DNA of 64,000 nucleotides, taken from positions 682,001 through 746,000 of the forward strand of contig CBFFRQ010000068.1 of assembly GCA_965644315.1 (NCBI GenBank), given 5' to 3'. This DNA comes from Caecitellus pseudoparvulus (Eukaryota > Bigyra: Bicosoecida). The notes beneath the pieces are model-generated. The model was not told the DNA's origin. It did not search any database and worked only from the letters and a program-made list of their open reading frames with translations. Below are positions 22,280-33,308 of the stretch, piece after piece. Both the position numbers and the translations under genes were made by a program. The first letter of the stretch is position 1, and each line of letters opens with the position of its first letter.

Positions 22280-23087
22280 AGTTATGTCGTCTTGCCCGCC
22301 ACCTTCCTTGCAATGCCAGCGGTTTGCATCCTGTCGCAGTGTACGCAGGGAGGGGTGCTGCCGGATGTTTGCTGCTGGTGCAGCATGCCGCAACACGCAC
22401 CTCATTTGCCAGTACACACGGGTCATGTTTCGAACACACTTTTCCTCACGTTCACTGAGTGTGGCACCAGTGTATGTGGAAGTGCACATCTCGAAAGCTT
22501 GTTGAGTGGCGATGGACACCGTGCGCTGCGTGGAGAACGGCTCAAGTGTGCTGGGGCAGCACGAAACGCGAAACGCTGGGCTGTCCTCTCACAGCAGTTG
22601 CCAGTCCCTGCAGCTGGGCAGCAGAGTTGCTGCGAGGTGAACGGAAAGTTGAAGTGCATGCGAACAGCCCAGTGCGTGACACAAGCCGGGCACGCACACT
22701 GCAGCAAGGAGGGCCAGCTCGCTTTCGGACTGGGGTTGTTGCTGGGCCATGGTCGGTTTCGCGTGCAGCTGCTGTGTCTGGGCAGGAAGAGCGGGCAAGA
22801 CCCACGGTTCGGGGTTGCAAAAGAGGCAGAGCGATGCTTCACCAGGTGGATTCCGACATGTGAACTTTTCGATTGCGTTTAGGGCGATGAAGAGTGTGCG
22901 CAGTCATGGGATGTGTCGCAACACCAAAGCAGCACAGCGCGGCCTCCACGGAGAGGAAGCGAAATGGCACGCCTGCAACAGTCGGGCCGAAGATGCGTGT
23001 CCGCATGAATTTTCGTTGATGGGGTTGAGGTGGGGCGGGCTGCGAGGGCGGCCAGCTGCATCTGCGTGGTCGGACAGCATCGCAGCA
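22280..23087. other. 808-bp intergenic region
   Basis: No gene can be supported. Several open frames of 60-200 codons overlap on both strands, but none has a recognisable domain or consistent codon preference, and the region is less GC-rich than the genes. A direct doublet GAAACGC-GAAACGC occurs at 22563-22576. The region joins the 3' ends of two convergent genes, unusually far apart for this window. Confidence 0.5.
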
Positions 23088-24058
23088 TCACTGGCCTTTC
23101 TTCACCTCGGGTGACATGTTCTTCCCGTCCTCAGGAACGCCTGGGTCAACTGCTTTCGTGGCTGACGCCCCACCAAAGGCCATCGGGAACACCTTGACCA
23201 AGATGAGGCCAAACCAGTACACCTGCATGGCGCACAGGATCGGAGGCAGCACGACACGCACACCCATGCGCTGGGCATCCTTGGCGTGTCCCCAGCTGAG
23301 CCAGTACGAAGCCACCGGCAGCAGCAGCACACGGACGAGCAAGAAAAGCAGGGTGAAGAGTGCAGCAAGCACCTTGTAGGCAGTGCTTTCCTTTTTCCCG
23401 GCCTTCATCAACAGCTTGCAACCAGTGAAGACGATGGTGGTGATCTCCGTGAGCAGGAACCAGGGCACCCACCGTGCCCCGAAGGAGTTGCGCAGGCCAA
23501 TGTCAACCAAAGCAATGCCGACGATGTGATGGATGAAGAAGTCCATGCTCTGCAGCTTCACGAAGCGCGGAAGAAGCATGATGAAGTCTGCGACAAAGTA
23601 CCCCATTGTCAGGCACACGACAGGCACCATCAGGGAATAGTCGGGCTCCTGGCCAAGTGGCGTCATGGCCTGCAAGTACAGACAGTACATGGAAGCAGGC
23701 ACCACGACAAGGTGGTGTGTGCAGCACGCCAGGTCGTTCTCCAGGTTGCCCTTCTGCAGCTTGTCCAGCTTGGTGTAGAAGGGCAGCAGTCGGGGAAGGA
23801 GGGCTGGCAGCACCCACGTGACAAGAACAAAGTGGGCCAGTGCCATTCCACCCCCAAGGGCAACCAGGAGCTCAAGTGGAAAGATGCTGGCGTATGACGC
23901 TGCGGGTTCCGAGGAGCCAGGAAGCGTTGGTGCTTGAAACGCGAGCGAAACTGTGCCAGACACAAGTGCCGCCTCTTACCGTCATCCAAAAAGGTCGGGC
24001 GGGTGAACAGCCGCTGAAACAGGTCATTAACACCCACAGGCGCGCTTGAGGCCGCCAT
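23088..24058 (-). CDS. TLC-domain (TRAM/LAG1/CLN8) membrane protein
   Basis: TLC-domain proteins are multi-pass membrane proteins that include ceramide synthases, CLN8 and lipid-sensing TLCD proteins. Exons 23980-24058 and 23088-23899 (minus strand) join in phase to 296 residues, with the junction reading FLDDASYASIFPLELL. Six to eight hydrophobic segments are visible, and the diagnostic His pair lies in DFFIHHIVGIAL. The length and lack of a Lag1-type Hox domain fit the TLCD/TMEM56 group better than ceramide synthase. The C-terminus is short and basic (SPEVKKGQ). The 80-bp intron contains GTTTCGCTCGCGTTTC on the sense strand, one of three near-identical copies in the window. A single frame alone gives a false N-terminus, because its first 20 residues are intron. 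Confidence 0.88.
23936..23951 (-). repeat. Dispersed element GTTTCGCTCGCGTTTC (copy 3)
   Basis: It lies in the intron of the TLC-domain gene, on that gene's sense strand. Confidence 0.7.
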
Positions 24059-24407
24059 TCCGGACCCTGTGGCGAAAGCCCGGCGTGTTCACGCCTTGAA
24101 GGGCGTCGGCGTGGTGGCGCACGCGGCTTCGAATGGTCCGCCTTGCAACGCAGAGGGGGGAGGGGAACAGGTTCGAGTTATCACAGTGTCGGAAAACGAC
24201 TGAATGTGAAGGAGAATGCTTTTGGTGGAAACATGGTCGTGTTGGAGGCTTTGATGAGCGGCTCCTACCATGGAAGCCAGGGCGCTTTCTGGCCAAGGCA
24301 GCTTGTTTGCGAGCGGGAGACAGCTGCAGGCGCAGCACACAATGTCAGGCGCGCCATGATTCGCCGCAGCCCGCTCACGGCCTTGAACACTCCACAGAAA
24401 GGCTGAC
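24059..24407. other. Divergent promoter gap (TLC gene / POLD1)
   Basis: No gene is seen in this 349-bp gap between divergently transcribed genes. It is relatively AT-rich at 24170-24240. A GGTTCGAG sequence near 24170 looks like a tRNA T-arm, but no tRNA stems accompany it. Confidence 0.5.
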
Positions 24408-27400
24408 ATGGCGTCCAAGCGCCCCGCACCTGCACAGGCAGGGGCCGGAGGCAAGCGAGCCAAGTCCAGGTATGTGCCCAGCATGAAACGCCAGCGCTGA
24501 AGTCTGTGCCCTCATCCCCCCTGTGTCCGGCGCAGCTTTGTGGAAGAGCTCGGGGCTGAGTATGGCGATGGAACCGGGGCTTCTTCAGCTGTTGAATGGT
24601 CTCGGCCGCCTGCTCCTGTGCTGGATCCGACGAAGGACTCGTTGGGTGGGTCGGCGTGCCAAGCGGCATTTGAACGGCCAGAGGCACCCGGCACCCTGCG
24701 CCTGAGCCCGTTTGCGCAGCTTTCCAGTGGTTCGACATCGACATGTACGACGGAAACCCCCTGAGCTACAACCCCAACCGCAAGAAGAAAGTGCCTGGCA
24801 GTGCAACTGGCCCCGTGCCTGTCATTCGCGTGTACGGCGTGACTGAGGCTGGCAACTCTGTCTGCGCCCATGTGCACGGCGTGACGCCATACTTCTACTG
24901 CACCATGCCCAGCGGCTTCGAGCAGCAGCACGTGGGAGTGTGGCGGGCGACGTTGAACGCAGAACTGAAGCGGCGCGAGGGCACGCCCGCAGTGAAGAGC
25001 TTCCTGCGTGCGGCAGGCGTCATGTCTGGGGCGGCTAGGGGGGGCGAGGAGCTCGTGCGGGCGGTCATGGTGGTGGAGAAGAAGCAGAGCTTGTTTGGAT
25101 ACCATGGAGGCACTACCATGAGCGTGCTGCAAGTGTACATGGCCATGCCAGGCCTCGTGCCGGCCGCGCGGCGCATTCTGGAGGACGGGTTCACCGTGCC
25201 GGGCGTGGGCAGCCAGCAGTACCAGTGTTTCGAGGCAAACATGCCCTTCGTGCTGCGGTACATGATCGATAATGACGTGGTGGGGTGCAACTGGTTGGAA
25301 CTGCCGCCGGGCAGCTACGCCCTCCGGGCAGGCAGCGACACGGAGGTGGCCCGGTCCGCTGGGGGCCACTCTTCAGCCCGCGGGCACGGAGGCGGCAGCA
25401 CATGGGTGGCTGGGCGAGTGGAGCCAGGGAAGAGCCGTGCTGTCTCGTACAGCCAGCTAGAGCTGGATGTCGTGTACGACTCCATCATTTCGCACAAGGC
25501 CGAGGGGGAGTGGCAGAAGATCGCGCCCTTCCGCATCCTGTCCTTCGACATCGAGTGTGCGTCCCGCAAGGGGCACTTCCCCGAGGCGGAGCACGACCCA
25601 GTCATCCAAATCGCTAACACGGTCACCTTGCAGGGACAGACCACCTCCTCCATCCGCAACGTCATGGTGCTGCACTCGTGCTCCCCCATTGTCGGCGCGC
25701 AGGTTCTGACGTACGACAGGGAGGACGAACTGCTGAAGGACTGGGCGCGCTTCGTGAGGGTGTGTGACGCCGACATCATCACGGGGTACAACATCCAGAA
25801 CTTCGACATTCCTTACGTGCTGAACCGCGCCAAGGCGCTCAAGTGCGACGCGGACACGTGGCGCCTGGGCCGGCTGAAAGGCGAGCTGGCGCGCATGCGC
25901 AACACCACGTTCCAGTCCTCTGCACACGGCAAGCGAGAAAACATCGAGACGTCTATCTCGGGCCGAGTCATGTTCGATATGCTGAACTACATGCGCCGCA
26001 ACCACAAGCTCAGCAGCTACTCCCTGAACGCCGTGTCAGCGGAGTTCCTGGGGCAGCAGAAAGAGGATGTGCACCACAGCATCATCGCTGACCTGTTCCG
26101 GGGCGGGCCCGAAGACCGCCATCGCCTGGCTGTGTACTGTTTGAAAGACGCGTTCCTGCCGCAGCGCCTCATGGACAAGCTGATGGTGATGGTGAACCAC
26201 ATTGAGATGGCGAGGGTGACAGGGGTGCCCCTGGACTTCCTCCTGTCGCGAGGGCAGCAGATTAAGGTGCTCAGCATGTTGTTCCGCAAGTGCCGCCCCA
26301 TCGGCCTGCTGGTGCCGACGCTGAGGCGGGGCGGGGGCGCGGAGGAGTCCACCTTCGAGGGTGCCACCGTCATCGACCCCATCAAGGGCTTTTACAACGA
26401 GCCCATTGCGACGCTGGACTTCGCGTCCTTGTACCCTTCCATCATGATGGCACACAACCTGTGCTACTCCACTCTCGTGGCTCGAGAAGACGTGCCCCGG
26501 CTGGAGGCTGACAAGTACGCACGCACTCCGACGGGGGATGTCTTCGTGAAAGCGTCCACACAGAAGGGCGTGTTACCGGAAATTCTGGAGGAGCTCCTGG
26601 CTGCGCGCAAGCGCGCCAAGAAGGACATGAAGGCAGCCACAGACCCCATGGTGCGGGCAGTGCAGAACGGGCGCCAGCTGGCGCTGAAGATCTCCGCCAA
26701 CTCAGTGTACGGTTTCACAGGTGCCACTGTCGGACAGTTGCCCTGCCTCGCCATTTCGTCCTCCGTCACCGCCTTTGGCCGCACGATGATTGACGACACC
26801 AAGGCTGCCGTGGAGCGGCAGTACACTGTTGCCAATGGCTACCCCGCCGACGCCGTGGTGGTGTACGGTGACACGGACTCTGTCATGGTGAAGTTCGGCG
26901 TGCCTGACGTCGCCACCGCCATGAAGATGGGGGAAGAAGCGGCCACAGAGGTGACCAAGCTCTTCCCTAACCCTGTGCGCCTGGAGTTCGAGAAGGTGTA
27001 CTTTCCGTACCTGCTCATGAACAAGAAGCGCTACGCTGGCATGTACTGGACGAACCCTGAGAAGGCAGACAAGATGGATGCCAAGGGTATTGAGACTGTG
27101 CGCCGCGACAACTGCGCCCTGGTGCGCCAAGTCGTGTCCACTGTGCTGCGCAAGATCCTCAGGGACAGGTCTGTGGGGGAGGCAGTTGCCTACACAAAGC
27201 GAGTCATCGCAGACCTCCTGCAGAACAAGCTGGACATCAGCATGTTGGTCATCACCAAGGCCTTAGGGAAGGCGGCAGGGTCAGAGGGGTACACGGCCAA
27301 GCAAGCGCACGTGGAGTTGGCGGAGCGCATCCGGAAGCGGGACCCGGGCAACGCGCCTGCCGTGGGGGACCGCGTTCCGTACGTCATCATTAAAGGACCC

Positions 27401-27928
27401 AAGGGTGTCCCTGCATACCAGAAGTCTGAGGACCCTGTGTATGTGGTGGAGAACAGCATTCCAATTGACACGGAGTACTACCTGACAAACCAGCTGTCCA
27501 AGCCGCTCATGCGCATCTTTGAGCCCATCATCGAGAACCCAGAAAGCCTTCTGCGAGGGGAGCACACTGCGAAGGTATCGCGGGCAACGCCCTCGGCCAG
27601 TAAAGGCAGCATCATGATGTTTGCAAAGAAGAAGGAGAAGTGTTTGTTTCCCGGCTGCAACGTGCCATTGTCTGGCAGCAGCAAAGTGGTGTGCGGCAAC
27701 CACCGCGGGAGGGAAGGGGACGTGTACAGGAGCCAGCTGGGGGCTGCCAACGCTTTGGAGGCACAGTTTGCCAGGCTGTGGACACAGTGCCAGCGCTGCC
27801 AAGGCTCCCTGCACCAGGATGTCATTTGTTCCGCGTGCGACTGCCCTATTTTCTACATGCGCAAGAAAGTTGCCAAGGACTTGAACCACGCCCACACCAA
27901 GCTCGCGAAGTTTGACGTGCAGTGGTGA
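24408..27928 (+). CDS. POLD1: DNA polymerase delta catalytic subunit
   Basis: This is the B-family replicative polymerase of the lagging strand. Exons 24408-24469, 24536-24645 and 24720-27928 join in phase to 1126 residues, as usual for the family. The N-terminus has a nuclear signal-like GGKRAKS. The exonuclease domain has FDIEC (Exo I, about residue 335) and GYNIQNFDIPY (Exo II). The polymerase palm has DFASLYPSIMMAHN (motif A, about 625), KISANSVYGFTGA and YGDTDSV (motif C, about 774). The C-terminal domain has the expected two metal-binding cysteine clusters: CLFPGC...C (CysA, about 1033 onward) and CQRC...CSAC (CysB, the iron-sulfur type). Introns are 66 and 74 bp; intron 1 contains GAAACGCCAGCG. 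All catalytic residues are present. Confidence 0.97.
24484..24496 (+). repeat. TGAAACGCCAGCG element (copy C)
   Basis: It lies in POLD1 intron 1. The 15-mer ATGAAACGCCAGCGC starting one base earlier is shared exactly with copy D. Confidence 0.75.
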
Positions 27929-27955
27929 GTGCAATACATTGTCCAGCCAGCCGCT

Positions 27956-30060
27956 TCACTGCGCACTGGCCATGTGTTGAAGCAAGGCTTCCTGCTGTGC
28001 GCGGGCACTGTCGATGGCGCGCCGCACTCCTGCCACTGCTGCAGCAGCACGTGCATGCTCCGCAGCTGCGGCTTCTGCCTCAGCAATGGTGCTGACGGGT
28101 GCGTCTCGCGCCAAGGCTTGCTTGTGCTGTTCCCGAGCCGAGTCCAGGGATGCCACGGCCTGTTGCAAGAAGGTCAAGGGGGGAGGGGCATCCCCGTGCT
28201 CTCCGTGCCCCTGCGAAGCCGCACCGGACCACGCAGACAGGGCTGCAGCCGCCTCTTGCGGGTCCCGCACAGCACCAGCGTGTAGCCCTGCAATGCCAAG
28301 GCAGACAACCGCTGAGGTTGTGCCACGTGGGACGGCCACTGCCCAGTGCACAGCACTAGTGTCGCCCTGGCCGGCCGGCATGGGGATGACCGTGGGCACT
28401 TCCACGCTCTGGATGCATGTTGGAGAAAGGAGAGCCGGTGGTCTGGGCGGGGGCGTCAAGGGCTGCCAGCCATCTGCTCTCGCCACCCGCAGCAGGCAGA
28501 GGGAGGCGCTGCCGTGCAGCAGCATGCCCTGGCTGGTAGCCCACGCTAGCGCGTCGGCGGCATGGTTGAATGCGATGCATGTATCCCCGCCTTGAGCCAC
28601 AGCCAGCTCTTCCCACGTGGAGGGGTGCGTTGTCGGGCTGGGGATGGGTGCGAGCAGCAGCAGGGGTGGCAGTGTGGAGGGGGGCTGCACTTGTGCCACG
28701 CTGTGCAGTGCGCTCGGCACCCAGGCTGTCGACGCCGGCACTGCAGGGGATCCCAGTCGCCGGCAGGCACTGAAATCCACAGCCCAATGTGTCTGAGACT
28801 GAAGCTGCTCAGTGGGGGCAGGCGAGGGAGCTTGCAGCTGGTGGGCTGCAGACTTGTACGCTGCTGTGAAGGGCTCCAACACGTCCACCCCTTGCTCGGA
28901 TGCAGCGTCTCGCCATGACTGCACAGCCTGGCGCTGCTCCACGGCAGATGTGTCTCGACTGTGTCCTGTCTGCAGGGCAGCTTGGCGCGCTGCTGCCCAG
29001 GCAGCAGTGCGGTCTTGCACGGCTTGTTGTGCTGCTGCAAGGTGGGTGTCTGCCTCGCTGCGAGCAGCATCTGTGCGCTGCAATTCGGCTTGCACTAAGC
29101 CCTCCCCCTCTTGCACGACATCCCACAGCGTGGCCAGGCTGGCCGACAGCTCAGCTGCAACTGCAGCGGCCTCCCTCCCATGTCGTGCCACTCGCGCGTT
29201 GAGGGCAGAGAACGCGTCATCATACTCAGCCTGCAAGGCCTGCAGCTCGGATTGCAGCTCATCACCAAGGGATAAGACTGCATCTGCACTGCTGCTGCGC
29301 TCATCGGGGGACACTTTTGCCTCGTCAATGATGGTGACTTGGGGAAGGGAAACCGTCACGAAGTGGCGATACCCATCCACTGCTGTGACGGGGCAGTCTC
29401 CGAAGTGGCTGTCACGGAAGCCGATGGACCTCAGGGCAGGCAAGTGGGCAAGCTTGTGCAGATGCTGCAGGTTGGTGATGGGGTTCCCGCCCACCTGCAG
29501 CACTTGCAGGGACACGGCGTGCTCCAAGCCTCCGCTGAGGTCCTGCAGGGCGTTGGCCTGCAGCCACAGCTCCCGCAAGTCGCCCGCGTTTTCCAACGCA
29601 GAAATACGGGTGAGTTTGTTGCCGTGCAGCCACAGACGCTGCAGCTTGGGGCAGCCCTGCAAGCCATCCATGGACGTCAGAGCATTGTTGTGCAAGAGGC
29701 AGTCCCGGAGGTTGGGCAAGTCCAGGCTGCCCAGGCTGGTGAGGTCAGCCTGCTCCGTGATGACCAAGCGCAGGAGTGAGTGAGAGACTGGAGCAAGCCC
29801 CCCCACCGCACGAAGGCCAGTGTTGATCACTGTGCACAGCGGGGTACGTGAACTGAGCCAGCTTGCGGAAATCGCCAACGGTAGGCTGGCTTACAAGTGA
29901 GGCTTCGCAAGCTCACGCAGCGCTCCAGGTTGCCGAGAGCATGGACAGGTGAAAAAATAATCTCAATTTCCTTTACGCCCTCCAGGTGTTCTTCCCCTGT
30001 CGCCTGCTTCAGGAGATCTTCACTGAGCATTGGGCCGGTCCCGGCCAGAGCGCCGGCCAT
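27956..30060 (-). CDS. Leucine-rich-repeat protein with coiled coil
   Basis: Exons 29895-30060 and 27956-29829 (minus strand) join in phase to 679 residues; the junction reads SLRSLTLINTGLRAVGG. About residues 45-190 are SDS22-type LRRs (NLRDCLLHNNALTSMDGL, LQRLWLHGNKLTRISAL, LRELWLQANALQDL), with an LRR-cap-like end (FRDSHFGDCPV, VDGYRHFV). A helical, probably coiled-coil region follows (about 215-330), then an Ala/Pro-rich region and a final Ala/Glu helix. The arrangement resembles LRRC9-like axonemal or centrosomal LRR proteins, but the C-terminal half has no recognised domain, so no function is assigned. The 65-bp intron lies inside the LRR array. Its stop is 27 bp from the convergent POLD1 stop. 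Confidence 0.8.
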
Positions 30061-30202
30061 GCTCCGCAGACCGGGACAGCTGCAGTGCAGGTATCAGCCC
30101 AGACCAGAAGACAAAATAGAGGGGCACTAACTCAGCCGCAGCACGTGTGCTCCCAGAGTTCTTGGCAGTGGAGTTGTAGTCTGGGCAAGTTGGGCAGAGT
30201 GC

Positions 30203-33070
30203 ATGGCGGGGTACGGCACGCCGTCTGAGTCGTGCGCCTGCAAGGCGTTCACACCCCAGATTTACCGTCCGGGTTTGTGCGCCCTGTGCTTCGCGAGCAT
30301 CGCTGAGCACTTTGAGGAATGGGAGGTCGTGCCCGACACCAAACCGCCGGTGTACGTGAACACCAAGAACCCCAGCGAGACGCTGGGCGGCCGCATCAAC
30401 GAGCGGGACATGCAGTTGTTTCTCGGCAAGCTTCGGGAGAAGCGGCAGGCTGGCCTGCTCTCGCGCTCGTCCAGCCGGCACATCTTGTCTGGCACAGCAC
30501 AGTCTGGTATCGAAGCTTGGAATGAACGAGCACGGGCAGCCTCCGATGCTGCGCAGCCACCAGCCATGACGCGGCACCTGGCCCCCTCCATCGTGCACGC
30601 AGCTGGCGCTGGTGAAACGGCAGGCGGCGGCGCCTCAGCCCCCGACGCACTCCCAAGCCCTTCAGAGGGTGAAGAGTGCGCTCGAGAGGCACCCACTTCT
30701 CATGTTGATGTGGCGGTGCAGGGCAGTGTCGCACCCCCGCCTGCGCCAGCGGCACAGGAGCCCGCGACCGAACTTGCTCCAGTGGCACCCACCATGGCAC
30801 CGATTCAGGCGCCCTCGGCTCACAGCATTCGGGAGGATGCGCCGGCTGCCCTCGTTGCATTTGCAACAGGCGCCATGCCAGTGCCTGCCTCCACTGTCCC
30901 TGTGCAAGTGGTGCCGAAAGCGGCAGGTGGCCGAGACGAGGTGGAGCCTGGCACGAAATCTCCCTCCCCAGCTGCGGTGCCAGACCGCCCGGCAGAGGCG
31001 CTGGAGTCACCCACGACAGTGGTGACACAGCCCATTTCAGACAGCGCACCCGGTCCCCTTCCGGCTGCTGCCGCTGCTCCCACAGACACTGCAACCCAGC
31101 GTGGGCCGGCCTCTTCCCCACCCAGGGCAAGCTCTGGTGCCCAACCCTCTGCAGCGGAGCCCGCGCCAGCGCCTGCAGGTAGTGCAGACCCTGTAGCCAC
31201 TGAAACCGTGCAAGAAACCCCCGCTTCCACGCTCACGCCTGAGCAAGAGGCAGCGTCAGTGTGGATGCAGGTACACCACGCGCACCTCGGCGTGTTACCC
31301 CTGCGAAGTTGGGCAGAGGTGGACCTGCCACGATTTGCGGCGGGCCAGCACACAGTCACTGCCAGCGACGGCTGCCCCCACTTCCAGATCTGGCAGTGTG
31401 CGATGGAGGAGGGTGGACAGGTGGATGTGCAGCACATGCGGCCGCGAGTCCTACGTGTGTCACCTGTAAGTGTCTTGTCTGCAGCCTGGCAAGAGCAGAG
31501 ACCCAGCAGGGGCTGGGTGCAGTGGGAGCGCAGCTTGGCAGCGCTGACGTACGTTGGTGTGCAGCCATGGAGCAGTCTGGTGAGCCCGCAGGCCATCGGG
31601 CGCCTGCGTTCCCTGTCACAAGGGGCTGGCGCCGCCACGCCGCCCCCGCCTGTGCAGGCGGCGGGGGCATCTGGGGGCGAAGACAGCATGGGTGTCGTGC
31701 TGTGCTTCCGGTCTGACGCGCGCACCGACTCCTTCACCCGTGTCAAGCGCACGGGTGACACCGCCGCCCCTGCCGAGGGCGAAGCGCTCATGACTGGCGT
31801 GCTGTGGAAGCACAAGGAGTATGCTGAGGGGACGTGGAAGAAGCGAGCCAGCGGGCTGGTGGGCGCCATTGTGGGCCGCCCGCGCAGGGGCAGCCTCACT
31901 CAGGGCGGAAAAGAAGACCCTGGCTTCGGCTGGAAGAAGCGCTGGATGGTCTTGCGCTCCGACGAGCTTCTGTACTTCACAGGGCAGGAGGAGGCAGCCG
32001 CCGCCCAGGCCGCCGCCGCTGCTGCTGCAGAGGCTGCTGCGTCTGGGGACCTTGTCGAAGCAGAGCGCCTGGGCAGTGACGCGGAGGAGCCTGTCAAGGG
32101 GCGCATTTCCCTGTCCAGTTTCGTGGAGGTGGCGCCGTACTTTCCTGAGGGCGAGGAGGCCCCGCTGGACGGCGCCGGACTGCCGACGTCTGCTTCCTTC
32201 CTCCTGCGCACAGCCAGCACCTGCCACCAGCTGAGGGCGAGCAGCCCAGCAGAGGCACAGGCATGGATGCGCGCCATCATGCGCGTGGTGGCGTTCAAGG
32301 CAGCCCGTCTGCCCATGTACGTGCAGCTGTTGAAGTGCGCCTCGCCCCAGCAGGCAGCCAGTGTGGCCGAGAGCGTCAGCACAGCACGGGCAGCTATGCC
32401 AGACCTGGCGGTGCTGGACAGCTTGCGCGGGGCACCGCCGGCTGAAGTGCAGAGCACTCCACTGCCGAGCGCGCAGGCTGGCACCGACACGGGGGGCTCG
32501 CCGCCCGACCTGCTCACGTTCATGCGGGACACGGGGCTGGATGAGGCCACAGCCCGTGCACTCCTGGCCGACGGAGCTGGGGGTGGGTCAGTGGTGGGGC
32601 ACGATGGGCAGTACGATGCCGAGCGCGTCGCATGGTGCTACGTAGACGACGCTGACGTGATGCAGGGGCCCTACCTGGAAGCCCAGATGAGGGCGTGGGT
32701 GGGGGAGGGGTGGTTCAAGGAAAGCACCATGGTACGGTGCGCCAGCCGTGTGCTGGGTGTGGACTACGACGCGACGGCTGGGCAGGGCGGCGCCGCGGGG
32801 CAGTGCATGCTCATGAGCGTCGGCGACCTGTTCCCTGATGGCCTGGATACGGCGTTCGATGGCTCAGGCAGCTGGATCTCAGCGTACAACCTCAGCGCGC
32901 AGTACCAGCGCCTGGTCGCCGTGGCAGTTTCACTGGGCTGTTCAGGCCCCTCCGTCATGGCGGGCCTGCATCTGATGCAGGAAAGCACCTTGCCCCCTGA
33001 CTTGGGCCTGCTCATGGACATGATGCGGCAAGGGGAGGGAGCACCCCCCACCGAGGGCGCTGCACAGTGA
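30203..33070 (+). CDS. PH-domain and GYF-like-domain protein
   Basis: A single exon encodes 955 residues. The N-terminus has a four-cysteine cluster (C11, C13, C26, C29 in SCACKAFTP and GLCALC) that could bind zinc, then a motif with KNPSETLGGRINERDMQLF. Residues about 100-350 are low-complexity Ala/Pro. An ordered region around 355-480 precedes a split PH domain at about 529-695 (LWKHKEYAEGTWKKR, WKKRWMVLRSDELLYF, AQAWMRAIMRVV) with a poly-Ala insertion. A UBA-like helix pair (GLDEATARALL) is followed by a GYF-like domain at about 808-850 (VAWCYVDDADVMQGPYLEAQ, then W and GWF). This suggests a membrane-phosphoinositide adaptor that also binds proline-rich peptides. The combination is not one I can name. 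Confidence 0.8.
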   Translation: MAGYGTPSESCACKAFTPQIYRPGLCALCFASIAEHFEEWEVVPDTKPPVYVNTKNPSETLGGRINERDMQLFLGKLREKRQAGLLSRSSSRHILSGTAQSGIEAWNERARAASDAAQPPAMTRHLAPSIVHAAGAGETAGGGASAPDALPSPSEGEECAREAPTSHVDVAVQGSVAPPPAPAAQEPATELAPVAPTMAPIQAPSAHSIREDAPAALVAFATGAMPVPASTVPVQVVPKAAGGRDEVEPGTKSPSPAAVPDRPAEALESPTTVVTQPISDSAPGPLPAAAAAPTDTATQRGPASSPPRASSGAQPSAAEPAPAPAGSADPVATETVQETPASTLTPEQEAASVWMQVHHAHLGVLPLRSWAEVDLPRFAAGQHTVTASDGCPHFQIWQCAMEEGGQVDVQHMRPRVLRVSPVSVLSAAWQEQRPSRGWVQWERSLAALTYVGVQPWSSLVSPQAIGRLRSLSQGAGAATPPPPVQAAGASGGEDSMGVVLCFRSDARTDSFTRVKRTGDTAAPAEGEALMTGVLWKHKEYAEGTWKKRASGLVGAIVGRPRRGSLTQGGKEDPGFGWKKRWMVLRSDELLYFTGQEEAAAAQAAAAAAAEAAASGDLVEAERLGSDAEEPVKGRISLSSFVEVAPYFPEGEEAPLDGAGLPTSASFLLRTASTCHQLRASSPAEAQAWMRAIMRVVAFKAARLPMYVQLLKCASPQQAASVAESVSTARAAMPDLAVLDSLRGAPPAEVQSTPLPSAQAGTDTGGSPPDLLTFMRDTGLDEATARALLADGAGGGSVVGHDGQYDAERVAWCYVDDADVMQGPYLEAQMRAWVGEGWFKESTMVRCASRVLGVDYDATAGQGGAAGQCMLMSVGDLFPDGLDTAFDGSGSWISAYNLSAQYQRLVAVAVSLGCSGPSVMAGLHLMQESTLPPDLGLLMDMMRQGEGAPPTEGAAQ

Positions 33071-33308
33071 ACAGGGTCTGTGAGTTGGAGCCATTAATTC
33101 ATCGTTCATGGCCTCCCCCCTCGTGCCTCCACTCCCCTTGTAGCCCTCCACTTCCTTGCTGCTCGCGATCGTCCCCCCGTGTGATTGCTGGCCAAGCCAT
33201 CGCACCACTTGCCACTGATCGTCTGCTTCGCGACAGGCCAGCTGCAGCCCACCCCTGCTTGGCAAGTCAGGCACTTCAGTCACCCGTTTGTATTATTGTT
33301 ACATAACC

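Noticed and set aside
24160-24180. GGTTCGAG sequence resembling a tRNA T-arm
   Set aside because: No acceptor, D or anticodon stems can be formed around it.
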